NCBI GenBank assembly: GCA_949130485.1
Contig: OX422189.1
Location: 8,314,220-8,378,219 of the forward strand
Length of the DNA: 64,000 nt
DNA from: Agelas oroides
Taxonomy: Eukaryota > Porifera > Demospongiae > Agelasida > Agelasidae
Direction of reading: 5' to 3'
Position 1 is the stretch's first letter. Each line of letters begins with the position of its first letter. A program made the position numbers and the translations under genes. The notes beneath the pieces were generated by a model that saw nothing but the letters and a program-made list of their open reading frames with translations, was not told where the DNA came from and searched no databases. This document shows, in pieces, positions 45,763 to 57,586 of the stretch.

Positions 45763-48200
45763 ATTATTCTCACTTTATCTAAGGGCATCTCTAATGAGGC
45801 GTCTCCCAAAAGACATCTCCACAAAAATTTCAATAGGCAAAGTTTATTACCACATGCAAAACACACCCATGAAGCATTTTCACAAACACCAATGGCTAAC
45901 TATAGTGATCACAAAACACTCCTAATGTTGACAGTAAACAACCCTACTTGGGAACAAATGATCCCAAATAAGGCATCTGGCATGGCTCTGGAGGAAGTCA
46001 TAACATGCAAAGATATCCATAACAAATAAAACTAAATCATACAAACTTAGTATTTGCACTATCTCTTCTGACTATGCTTGGGTCTTGGTAAAATTTTACA
46101 CATGCACAGACCAGGAATGTGGACTAATTTCTTGTTTCTGGTAGCTTAGGAGTGTGAATTTCACAACCTGTACCATGCTCCCTTCCATAATCTGGTTTCC
46201 AAACAGATCTCGATGCACCAGTGTCAGCATCCTGTTAGTCTTGCACCCAGCCGGATTGAATCACAATACAGTGGAACTCCTCTATAACGGACACCATTTG
46301 GGAACCAACATTTTTTCCCTTATAGCAAGGTGCCCCTAACTTAGGGGCTTCCGGTATATTTCTGGTAGGTGTGGTACTGTGTAACGGGGCTGTTCAGCAC
46401 AAAGTGGCTGCATTTTCAGAGCTTTCCTTTGCTGTACGCTGGTGGGGAAGGGTATTTGTACTATGAGTAACAGTGCTAATCTAATGTCAAGTTTAACTCC
46501 AGCAGCGATGGTTGACGATCTTGCTGAAAAGCTTGACGGGTGTCTGCTAAATCGGGGTCATTAAGTATTAATAGTGTACAATTGGGACTGCAAAAACTCT
46601 CCATTATACGGAGTAGCGGGATGTCCGCTATTCAGGGGTTGCTTATATATTGAAGTGAATGGAAGGACAGTCCGAACTTTCAGAATTGTCCGCTATATCG
46701 TGGGTGTCCGTTGTTGAGGGGTATCTGTTAAGTGGGTTCCACTGTAGTTCATGTGGTACAACAAACTTCAGTTGTGTTCAAAATTTTCTGTATTCCAAGG
46801 TCTTAAAGAACATAATTATGGTCAAGAAATGTCACCTGGGATTAATAGTACTTGAAGGACCAAGCATGCTACAAATGTGTTATTATTTTGCCAAGCATAC
46901 CAAGGATTGGTAATTGTGAAATAATGTAGAGTAAGTGTAGTGAGACTTGGTAGTTGCATTGTGTTGTTGGCCCATATGTAATGTCAAATGCATGTCACAA
47001 TTTTGGTCCCCAGAAGCCCCCTAAGGTACATGATCTCCATCGTTACTGAACACATGATGAGCAAGTGATTGAGTGAGCTTGGGTTTATGGTTTCGATGGC
47101 ACTACTGAACAAGCGAGTGAACTCAGCTAGAGCATCCATGCAGCTTGACGTAAATTGCTCAGCAGTTCTTGGACTGTAGCTACAAAAGGAAAGCTGCATC
47201 AATAATGGCTTTCTGTAAAGACCATTCGACAACAATTACTGTTCAAGGACTGTCAGGTATTGCATTCTGCATGCCACTGAGTGTCTGCCCCAAGTGACAA
47301 TATGTAGTGGCAAGGCACTTGCTTGTGTACAAGGCTTTCTACATGTATGTACACTAGTTAAACTTGTTCACCTACCCAACCATAACCCATAATCTGGCTG
47401 CTAAATGGTCATACCTACAGTGTGGCAATGGCCAGGCTGGTGTATGGCTTTTATATCTCATAACATGCTTGATCTGTCAGGTATGATTAATTCTGGCATT
47501 GTATCTGTTGTTCATGGACTGTACTCAACAATTACTATGCACACTATGAGCTCAAGGTCAGGCATCATTCATGATAATTCTGGGTCCACTTAGACTGTAC
47601 CCCCAAGCCAACTTTTGGTGACCAAAATTGGCCTCAGGAGGGCCATTTTCGGCATTGTGGGTCCATAGATAAATAGAAGCATAGTAGGGATTGGAAACGC
47701 GTATGCAATGTATTGTGTGGCGTCATTTCCCCTTACAATCCGGGTTGCTCCCGTTGCGCAATGCATTGGTTGGTGTAACGTATCTTGACTGATCAACATC
47801 TGAACTTAATGATTTGTGGTTTATGTGTAGTGTATCAATTAGATTTTCATTTATGCATACTACTCAATGCTGAACTACCTTATTTGTACTTCAGCTACAT
47901 GCTGCTTATCTGTGAATGTGTATCTTTCTACATGGTGGTTTGTATCACTCTATAGCCTGTCTTCCCATGTTTTCATTGTCACCTTTATATTTCCTGGGCA
48001 TCTCACAGCTTTCTGTCTCTTGTGGTATAGCCCAAGCCATACCTCCATTATGTGGTCTGTTTTGTATATAAGTTGCTTTCTGAACAGACTCTCTTGCCGT
48101 TGCTTGCACCTAATAATAATGTTTACTGTTTGAACCGAATGGTGAGTTGACTTGTGAGCCACGCTACAGTTGGAAGGAGTACAATTTTGATACAGTACAC
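45763..48200. other. Upstream region of Kelch B (no gene recognised)
   Basis: This aligns with 17.1-19.65 kb upstream of Kelch A, including the GGCCTCAGGAGGGCCA block at about 47630 (copy A at about 19625; a third copy at about 50810). It holds the MITE at 46269-46744. No exon is convincing. Confidence 0.5.
46269..46744. mobile_element. pogo/Tigger-like MITE, TA target site
   Basis: The ends are CAGTGGAACTCCTCTATAAC and the inverse of CAGTGGAACCCACTTAACAG, flanked by TA (46267-46268 and 46745-46746). Internal GGACACC motifs follow each end. The start CAGTGGAACC is characteristic of pogo/Tigger-type elements. Copy A has the empty site (ACAATAGTTC) at about 17825. Confidence 0.85.
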
Positions 48201-50048
48201 TGCAAATGGATTACATTACACTAATACTAATTAAAAAACACCCTGACGCATGAAGCAAAGTCCTTTGCAAGTTCAAGGATTACTTTGCTTCTTGATGGGG
48301 CTGATGGAAGTATGAAAATAGACCTTTGTGTAATTTTCTAGCGGACTGTAGAGCTAGTATTGACATAATGTGAACAACAGATATTTGGCTGGGTAATAAA
48401 GAATTGTTTAGCATGCATACATGAACACGAAAACAAAATGGAGGTTAAACGGTTTAACCGAAGTTAACAATGGGTGTGGCACTGGTGGCATCAGCGGGAG
48501 CATGCACAGTAGAGCATGCTTATCCTGTGCCCTATGCACGGTGGTTTGGAGCATGCACGGTAGAGCAGTTTGGCATGCTTGTCCTGCGCCAGATGGTAGT
48601 TTGTGACTTGTCCCACCCTGTAATCATCTGGCTCTTCCCCTCCCTTTATTTATGGTATTATTTATTTTAAACTGCTGTAATCTCCCCTAGGTGACCAACA
48701 CGTTGGAGCAATGATGGCCACCTCAGGGTGATAGTGTCCAGGGGGGACAGAGAATCAGTGGGGCATGTGGGGCGAGGCCTGCAGCAGCTACTTGTCTGCC
48801 AGCAGCAACCCATAATAAACACACCTAAGTGGTTGGTATGCATAGGCTAGGCCTGGTTGCTGAGGGCTAGCTGGGCCATGCATGTGGCCTCACGTGCCCC
48901 TGCTGTGCTGACACTCCGCCCACCATAGTAGTCATACCAACTATAGCTTGCAACTCGGGCATCCCTAGAGTTAACTGTAGTTATTCTGGCACGTAAAGAC
49001 ATGTGTAAAAGTAGGTATGTTTTTAGTAGAAAAATAATGCAACTTGATAATTTTTGCCTAACACAAACTTGTCACAATGTCCACGAGTTGTCATTTAAGG
49101 GAAAAGATGAAGGCCTACCGCAGATGGCTGCTGAGTGGACTCCTCCGGGGTGTACTGTGCAAGTCATATTTGGAGGGTGTGGTTTTCGATTCAACGCAGA
49201 CTACCAGCAAACTGCATGAGGCTAAACATGTAAACTGACAAGATGCGTTGCAGTAGAAAGTAGGAGATTTCCATCAATCTCTGCACTTTAGTATGATCAA
49301 CTTGTTTGCTCAGACTACCTACTGTATTTATTCACATAAAACACATGATCCAATCTAGCTCAAGAAACTCAGTTCTGTGAATTTTTGGGTGGATCCTACC
49401 TAGTGCAACCATAGCAGGAGCTAGTGAAGCCTCTCAGTTGTCCCAGTTGGTTTATTTTGTGACTACAAAGGGCAGTTAAGAACAATTTCCTGGAAAAAGA
49501 GCTATCCCATTAACGTTCTACTTTGGCATTTGTAAGACTTTTTGTTGCTGCAGCTGCTACTGTCTACCAAGAACCTCACTTCTGGAGAACTGAAGGCCAC
49601 AAACTCTTTGCATTTGTTTGACCAAAGAATTTTCCATGTTTGAATCCATTGCAACGGATGATCTAATCTAACTAGCGATGTCGGGGTGAAAATCAAAATT
49701 TGTTTATCACAACAACAACCTTTATTTTCGAAAAGAGCATAAAATGGCGATTCCAACGGTACCCATATCAATGAGATTGGGTGAATACAGCAAGCGGTAC
49801 GGTCTTCGAAATGTAACCTGTTTGCCAAATTTTTTCTACGTCATTTTAGCGCAATATTCCGGTCACTACCTTTCCGGAAGCCGCTGTAAGCCCGATCAGA
49901 ACGAAACTCGCTGTGAAGGATAGTCTGTACCTATTCAGTCCAATGAAGGTTGTGGCTTTTAGATATCTAGTATAATCCTTGCACTAGGCTTGATAAATGC
50001 TTAAAAAACGGCATTTTGTGGCCATAAATAGTTGCATTTCCGGGGAAG

Positions 50049-50444
50049 TTGGAGCAAGGTTCCAATCAAAAACCTGTACCATCCCATTGGACAACTACTC
50101 TAGTATACAGAACTGGTTGTGCTTTGTTGAATATTGAAGTAACTGTGAGCAGCATCACAAAATGTCTTAATACTTCAACAATTTGCAGAAAAGTAGCGAG
50201 ATGTGACAAAAAATTGTGTGTAGTTTTGATCGAGGCAGATATTTTTAACAAAGCTGTGCAAGGAAATATACCCAAGCCTCTAAAGAACCTCTATATCAAA
50301 TTTGATGTGAATACATTAAGACATTGTGGAGAAATGGCCTGTGTAGAAGAATATTTACATACTTTTGGAAACTCTGACATCACTAATCTAACGGAAGAAA
50401 TTCAATTCCTGGGTGGATCTAACTTAACGCATGTCCACTCATAA
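50049..50444 (+). pseudogene. Unrecognised plus-strand open frame, 131 residues (probably not a gene)
   Basis: The frame shows the run CRKVARCDKKLCVVLIEADI followed by PKPLKNLYIKFDV. I do not recognise the family, and there is no splice or start context to support it. It lies in repeat-rich DNA just left of a Harbinger-like MITE. A decayed transposon protein is as likely as a host gene. Confidence 0.2.
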
Positions 50445-50558
50445 TTTGAATGCATAATAAATACAGTGCGCTAAATTATACGGAAGTATACGGACTTAAA
50501 GGAACGCGGATGAAAACCGTAAAACATCGCTTTAGCAATCCCTACTATGATTCCATTA

Positions 50559-50771
50559 GGCCACTCCAAGTTGATTCCCATTACACTGGAAATTTAAAGA
50601 CATGTGGGCGGGCGGTTCACTATTCATTATTCATTACCAGAGGCTCTGGGTGTAAAAAGTTCAAAAACACTATCACAACTGTCAGCCACGAATAAACGTA
50701 AGCGTAACGAACGCGGCGTATAAAATGGTGCGCGAGGGAAATGGGAAACAATGAATCAACTTGGAGTGGCC
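50559..50771. mobile_element. Harbinger-like MITE (TTA target site)
   Basis: GGCCACTCCAAGTTGATTC and its inverse form the ends of a 213-bp element flanked by TTA on both sides. PIF/Harbinger elements make three-base TWA duplications. Non-coding. Confidence 0.75.
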
Positions 50772-51126
50772 TTATATATCTATGGTGGGTCAGCTTTTCA
50801 CAACCAAAATTGGCCTCGGGAGGACCACTTTTGGTAGACTCGAGTTGCCACTTTAATATATCTATTTTAGAATGGCAGTACCGACGACCATAATTTGTAC
50901 GCAGTTAACGTACCTGAATGTGCACGTCTCTGACAACGATACCAAACGTGAAGTGCCAAGTTCTTGAAGGGTCAAATCTGCCGAACACAGCGAAGGCTTG
51001 ACAATTTTTACTTACGTAGCGTAGGCCCCCAATTCTCAAGAGGTGCTTCCCCAGCAAGCAACGCAGGCGGGCTGCTTTTACCATTATTTGATTAGTGTAA
51101 CCTCAAGCACTTCACCACAGGAGATT

Positions 51127-51190
51127 AGCCTCGTTCCCAGGCCCGCGCCCAGCTTCCCGTCGCTTGCAGTATGGTTACAGGAAATGACAT
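51127..51190 (+). repeat. TAGCCTCG 'B-type' half repeat
   Basis: TAGCCTCGTTCCCAGGCCCG is followed by CGTCGCTTGCAGTATGG, as in 20770-20856. The partner end is missing. Confidence 0.6.
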
Positions 51191-51318
51191 CAAAACGTAA
51201 AAGGTAAACATCTGCAATTCACTTCAGAACTGTCTTCCACATACACTATGCACAAACACTTCACTGTAGCCATGTAGGGAATACCACATGAAGATTATAA
51301 AAGACAATATACATTACA

Positions 51319-53016
51319 TTATAACTTTGAAACTGGTTTTTCATACATATGATGCACAAATAGGATAAAAGTTGTCTTGAATGTCCAAGTCATCTTCACT
51401 TGAGCATTGAATACATAGGGGTTTGTATCCCATTGAATATACAGCTTTTCGACTGGGTCCTTACAACTCAGTTCTCTGAAGTGTACATCTCTAAGTTGTT
51501 CTGGTAGGTCTAAATCAGATGTATTATACTTGCACAACAACTACAATCAAAGTTGCTAAACTTCCTCTCCAGCTCTTTTTTTAACAACAACATCTTCAAC
51601 CGGAACAGAATCTGGCAGCATGTGGACATTTTGGAAGACTTCCTGTGGTTGACGAACTGGCCTGCAAATCTCGCAGTCATCTTTCCCACACTTCTTTATG
51701 CAGAAATGATAATGCCGCATTTGGCAACAGTGTTCAAGAAAATAATGCTGCTAGTCTTGGCAAATTTTTCAGCATTGCTTTTCAAATCTTGATTGAAAGA
51801 TCCAAAGCTTCAATTGACTGAATCTCTGCATTTAGCTCTTGCATGTCTGCTTCAGTTGCAGGAGTGCCCATCTTGATTGCCTTTCCTTCCAGAGTTAGTC
51901 TCTGAAACAATTCAGACAACAGCAATCTAACTAGCTCATGATCAATTATCAGCGATTTCACTGCATAAGCTTGGTTGCTGAGCAACAGCTGCCCTAATTT
52001 TTTGGAGTGAATTGTAGTTCTTCAGTGACAGTTCTGCTGACTGTGTGCACTCTCTTCTCATCAATCCAACATGTGAGATATTGACCTTTGACTGTTATTA
52101 AATCTATATCCGTTTTTGTATGTTTTCTTCTATTGTATATAGTTGGAAGTTGTAATATTTTTGTGAGTTGTCGTTCCGTAAAGTTCAGTCTATGGTCTCT
52201 GAAAGTTGTTGTCAAAAATAACTGCGTGCAAAGCACTGGTGGCCTCTAGTAGGCAATACACCACACAACACTCAGTGACGCCAGATTTAAAATGGACATG
52301 CTGTGCTCTTCCATGACTGAGCAGGTGCAGTATGACAGGCACACAGGAAATCTAAATCAAGAGCAAGGAAGAATGAAATCAGTGACAGCTGAACAGACAG
52401 AAATGTGATCATGTGATCAGGACCACAATCTGTGTAGATGAAAAGGATAGGTGGAACACAAGAAAACTGTTGTTTGATGCCAGATATCAATTCTGAAGCC
52501 AGATATCAATTCTGAAGCATATCGGTGTGGAGACGATGGTTGCATAGAGCCCTCTTTGAGAGTAACTCTCACTTGACCTTCATACCATGATTCTGATATT
52601 TCGTCAGGAATGAGGGTGACACATGGTACTAGACTGAAACGAGTGGAGTCATGGTCAGCAACAAGGAAGTCCTGGTTACTTGCTACAATGACTTTTTTCC
52701 CTCTCTCGACAGCAGCAACCGGGTATCCTGGTTCACCGGTCAACAGCAACTCGATGCTTATCATCCAAGGAGGCAAAGATACTATGGGCTCTCATCACAA
52801 CTGTACAGCTATTTCTTGCTGGTATTGAAAAATTGCAGCTGCATAATGGCTGTCCACATGTGACTTCTTCAGTTGCCTAGTTTGAACCATAAACTTGATA
52901 TCAAGTGTGTAGTGACATTCTGTGACCAAACTGACAATAATTGCCATTATCTTCACAAAAGACTGAATGTCAGTAGGCTTGCTTAACAGCAGCCGTTTCA
53001 GTTTATAGTCAGACAC
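51319..53016 (-). pseudogene. Decayed copy of a transposon-like Cys-rich / 'GPDH' protein family
   Basis: Read on the minus strand in several frames, three characteristic stretches occur in the expected order. The first is PPILFIYTDCGPDHMITFLS with LSLISFFLALDLDFLCA (about 52470-52320). The second is a helical, Glu-rich part (about 51985-51782, ATEADMQELNAEIQSIEALD). The third is the Cys motif KKCGKDDCEICRPVRQPQEV with LPDSVPVEDVVV (about 51690-51580). I recall closely similar, unnamed repeated proteins in sponge and cnidarian genomes (YTDGGPDH and KKCGxxxCxxC motifs). Their Asp-rich core and copy number suggest a DDE-type transposase, but the function is not established. At least four stops or shifts make this copy dead. 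Confidence 0.6.
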
Positions 53017-54009
53017 TGCAGCTGCATGATTGCCTTATGTCATAAAACAACATTCCTTGCTATTAGCACAAGTACCAATTCAACTACAAACTTTCAATAA
53101 AGGTTACTGATATTCACCCCTCGTTGAAACTGGTATTGTCACATGAGTAAACAGTGTGTTGAATGTATAAGTGATGATGCTTGTACAGCTAGTTATGCCA
53201 ATGTTGGGTATGTATAAAAGTTCAGTATACCGTACAAAAAAAAATACCTATGGTTTCGGAGGACAAGGAGAAGGGGGAAGGGAAGAGAGAGGAAGCCCCT
53301 AAACATTAAATAATGTCTAGGTACTAGGCCTTGGTAGATTCTGCTCTAATTTCTACCCATTAATCTATTCTTTTATTCCCATACTCTTTACCTATTATTC
53401 TTCTCAATGCACCTGTCAATTATTCTAACTGGATTTCACACATATGTATTATATAAAAAAAAATATGACAATAATTCAAAAGCGGTTACAGTTAGGATTC
53501 TTGCCTTTCTCAGTGGTTGTATTCTAGCATTACTGAAACTTCATGTATAGTCCTCCAAAGAAGAGTCTTGCTGTGAGTAAAAGGAACTTGTTAATGGGAA
53601 TGAGGCTACGGTGCACATGCATGATCGAATGATTCTTGATGCTCAGAAGCACATATTATTCCCCAAATTATGCTATGTAGCATAATCTACCAAAGCCTAC
53701 TGGGTACCCCCAAGTTAATAACTCTAGCACTGGAAGTGCTGAATGAAAATAACCGGGGTGGCACATAGCACATATTATTCTGCACTTACAGGATCAAAAA
53801 AAAAATAGTAAGGCACACCATCTCAATCAGTACTATGAACATGCATTCCAATAGAAGCACATGAGCACATATGGACTATTGAAACGTGCACATGGAAACA
53901 CTAATAAGCATGTGCTTGTTGAGTGTGTACTGTAATTATGTGCAGTTTGCTGGAGAGATTGCTCATATCACTGAGTTCTTGTGTGAAGTGTACAAATAAT
54001 GTAGAAGAT
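53017..54009. other. 3' flank of locus C (no gene)
   Basis: AT-rich DNA with a short purine run (about 53258-53300). I see no gene, transposon end or RNA in it. Confidence 0.5.
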
Positions 54010-55368
54010 TTACAATTCTTTTGAAGGAATTTTGTGCAAATCCTTGCTTCCATTGTGTTCTGACAGTGCGCTGTCCATCTTATTTGCAAGAACATGTAAA
54101 TCTGTGTCTCGCAAGCATTCGATCAATGTCTGCCATGTAATGGGCATTCTTCCTCTTTCTTGTAACCACTGCTCTAGAATTTCAACTGTAATATCGACTG
54201 GATCGCCATGTTTCATTTCAATGATGCGTACTTTGCTTCCATCATTGTCCTTCAGAAGTTGTGTTCCAAAGAGTTTGTAATCTGTTGCAATCTTCTTTGC
54301 AATGTCAATGAAACTGCCCTTCACAGGAAAATGACGCAGGACATGAAGGGTGGGATGACTCTCTGCAGATTTACAAGAGGAAACATATCCAGTAGGGAAT
54401 GAAACATGAACAGAACAGTTTTGTCTGGGAAGTGACATACCACGGTTGAATTGTGATTCACGGCCAGATGGGCGCAGTTGATCTGAAAGTAAAACAAATT
54501 ACATATAATAAAAACTAATTGCAAGGCCAGAGGAAGTAACTGACATCAATATGGTACATTATTTTAGTTAGTGCACTTGTCATGTAAATTAATATCTTGC
54601 TCACCGTCAAGCCTGGGGAAAATGGTAGTATTACAGCTTGGTTACTTTCAGACAATAATACCTTGTGCAGACAATAGTATATTAAATTTTAGGCAGTGGG
54701 TAAAAACCAGGTGAAGCCATGTCTTGCTACTCCTTCGGGCTTCCAGCTGGTAAAGCCTTTTAGCTAAAGGTAAAGTACTACTTTATGAAAATGTAAGTCT
54801 ACGCTTCAACAACAACATACGTTGACAGGTAGGTGCACTCCCAGACCAACTGCCTGTAGCTTGACATGTGCGAGTACTGCCTCCCACCAAGGTGTAGCCT
54901 GGATCACAACTGTAGGTGGCTGTCTCTCCGAATGTTGTTCCAGCAGTGTGACTAACCTGGCCATTGGCTGGGTTGGTCAGAGCACCACAGTCCAAAACTG
55001 CCATAAGAAAGAATACATGTATTGTGTCACTGGATACCATTCAACTGAAGATGAAATGAACATGTACCCCATGTACATGCATGAAACTAAAACAAACAAA
55101 CTATATTAACCCAAATATAATAACCTGTGTACATGCATATTTAGGTCCTTGTATACTCCCAAATTTGGGAATTTTGTGTGTATATTCTTGTATTTGCACT
55201 GTGCATAATAGACAGGTATGTCACATATGATTATAGATACTCACTACTCAAATATAAGGTACTACTTACCCAAACTGACTAGCAACCATATTCCACTGTT
55301 AGTTGCAAGCAACACCAGCAGCACAAGTATGGCAATAAAGATACTACCTGTTTTCTTCCAGTTGTGAC
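54010..55368 (-). CDS. Transmembrane, Sushi and Death-domain exons (locus C, C-terminal part)
   Basis: Three exons join in phase 1: 55368-55270, 54997-54821 and 54482-54010 (stop). The first encodes HNWKKTGSIFIAILVLLVLL, a transmembrane helix preceded by two lysines. The second is one complete Sushi/CCP domain (LDCGALTNPANGQVSHTAGT ... GYTLVGGSTRTCQATGSW ... APTC, four Cys). The third is a Death domain (GSFIDIAKKIATDYKLFGTQ, EILEQWLQERGRMPITWQTL). The phases also match the Ig exons upstream, so one transcript with the GTPase is possible. As drawn, Sushi and Death lie on the same side of the membrane, which is odd; skipping of either phase-symmetric exon would resolve it. A possible 8-base exon at 54605-54612 was not used because it breaks the frame. 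Confidence 0.75.
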
Positions 55369-55524
55369 CTGAGAGTACATGAGATGTGTAGATAGGAACA
55401 CATGAATGATGTTGACGATTGTACACCCAACCCACTTTACCAAAATGGAATGAGACTTCTATGGTCAGCATCACACATATGTACCAAAAAAGGAAACCAA
55501 AAACAAACAGAAAAAGAAGCAAAC

Positions 55525-55555
<31 letters not shown>

Positions 55556-55558
55556 CAC

Positions 55559-57586
55559 GGACAATAAGTTTAGCCACATCTGACTTTGTTCCACTCTCTT
55601 CAACTGGATTCTTAACAAGGCATCTGTAGTGTCCTTGGTCACTCTTCTTCACATGCTGAATGCGAAGGGTGCTGGTAATGTCAGTCTGCCTGCATTGGAG
55701 CCAACATTCATCCTTGTCAATATCTTTGCCATCTTTTTGCCACAGGAACTGTAGGTCATCCCCCGTGGCTTCAACAGTAAAGTTTATGGATGTTCCAGTC
55801 ACTACAGACTGGCTTTCTGGGTGTCGAGTGATCTTAGGAGCATCAACTGTGAGGAATAAAGAAAATGTCAGAAAAGTACTTGCAACCTGCAATTACATGT
55901 GGAGTATCAGCAGTATCTTTAGTAGATGAAGTTCTTATAGCAGCCATTTAAAGACATGCAACATACATGTATACTAAACCTATGACTGTACATGCAAACT
56001 CACAGACAGTAAGTTCGGCCTCATATGAAGTCTCTTCAACCGGATTCTTAACAAGACATTTGTAGTGTCCTTGGTCACTTTTCTTCACATGCTGAATGGA
56101 AAGGGTGCTGGTAGTGTCAGTCTGCCTGCATTGAAGTCGAGATCCATTCTTGTTAATATCTTTGCCATCTTTTTGCCACAGGAACTGTAGGTCATCCCCT
56201 GTGGCTTCAACAGTAAAGTTTATGGATGTTCCAGTCACTACAGACTGGTTCTCTGGGTGTTGAGTGATCTTAGGAGCATCAACTGGGATGAATAAAGAAA
56301 ATGTCAGAAAAGTACTTGTGACCTGCAATTACATGTGGAGTATCAGTAGTAACTTCAGTAGACGAAGTTTTTACAGCAGCCATTTAAGACGGCAACATAC
56401 ATGTATATTAAACCTATGATGGTACATGCAAACTCACAGACAGTAAGTTCGGCCTCATATGAAGTCTCTTCAACCGGATTCTTAACAAGACATTTGTAGT
56501 GTCCTTGGTCACTTTTCTTCACATGCTGAATGGAAAGGGTACTGGTAGTGTCAGTCTGCCTGCATTGGAGTCGAGATCCATTCTTGTTAATATCTTTGCC
56601 ATCTTTTTGCCACAGGAACTGTAGGTCATCCCCCGTGGCTTCAACAGTAAAGTTTATGGATGTTCCAGTCACTACAGACTGGCTTTCTGGGTGTCGAGTG
56701 ATCTTAGGAGCATCAACTGTGAGGAATAAAGAAAATGTCAGAAAAGTACTTGCAACCTGCAATTACATGTGGAGTATCAGCAGTATCTTTAGTAGATGAA
56801 GTTCTTATAGCAGCCATTTAAAGACATGCAACATACATGTATACTAAACCTATGACTGTACATGCAAACTCACAGACAGTAAGTTCGGCCTCATATGAAG
56901 TCTCTTCAACCGGATTCTTAACAAGACATTTGTAGTGTCCTTGGTCACTTTTCTTCACATGCTGAATGGAAAGGGTGCTGGTAGTGTCAGTCTGCCTGCA
57001 TTGGAGTCGAGATCCATTCTTGTTAATATCTTTGCCATCTTTTTGCCACAGGAACTGTAGGTCATCCCCTGTGGCTTCAACAGTAAAGTTTATGGATGTT
57101 CCAGTCACTACAGACTGGTTCTCTGGGTGTTGAGTGATCTTAGGAGCATCAACTGGGATGAATAAAGAAAATGTCAGAAAAGTACTTGTGACCTGCAATT
57201 ACATGTGGAGTATCAGTAGTAACTTCAGTAGACGAAGTTTTTACAGCAGCCATTTAAGACGGCAACATACATGTATATTAAACCTATGATGGTACATGCA
57301 AACTCACAGACAGTAAGTTCGGCCTCATATGAAGTCTCTTCAACCGGATTCTTAACAAGGCATCTGTAGTGTCCTTGGTCACTTTTCTTCACATGCTGAA
57401 TGCGAAGGGTACTTGTATTGTCAGTCTGCCTGCATTGGAGTTGAGATCCATTTTTGTTAACATCTTTGCCATCTTTTTGCCACAGGAACTGTAGGTCATC
57501 CCCCGTGGCTTCAACAGTAAAGGCTATGGGTGTTCCAGTCACTACTGACTGGCTCTCTGGGTGTTGAGTGATCTTAGGAGCATCAA
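55559..57586 (-). CDS. Five tandem Ig (I-set-like) exons (locus C, middle part)
   Basis: The exons are 57586-57308, 57152-56874, 56716-56438, 56282-56004 and 55846-55559, each starting and ending in phase 1 and each one Ig domain of about 93-96 residues. Shared features are DAPKITxHPESQSVVTG, FTVEATGDDLQFLWQKDG and SDQGHYxCLVKNPVE. The Trp of strand C and the F-strand DxGxYxC are present, but the B-strand Cys is replaced by Val in all five, so no canonical disulphide can form. That is usual for intracellular Ig domains (titin-like) and fits placement between a cytosolic GTPase and a membrane helix. The second and fourth exons with their introns are virtually identical, evidence of a recent 870-bp tandem duplication. 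Confidence 0.85.

Larger units (their letters stand above)
48200..51120. other. Region without a recognised gene
   Basis: Frames at 49828-49502 (minus) and 50049-50444 (plus, 131 residues, with the run CRKVARCDKKLCVVLIEADI) match no family I know and have no splice or start context to support them. A short tandem repeat around GCATGCACGGTAGAGCA lies at about 48500-48570. The MITE at 50559-50771 and the conserved block at about 50795-50840 are listed separately. Confidence 0.5.

Noticed and set aside
54605-54612. 8-base micro-exon (AG|GCTTGACG|GTGAGC) between Sushi and Death exons
   Set aside because: Including it shifts the Death exon into a frame that stops early; direct Sushi-Death joining keeps phase.
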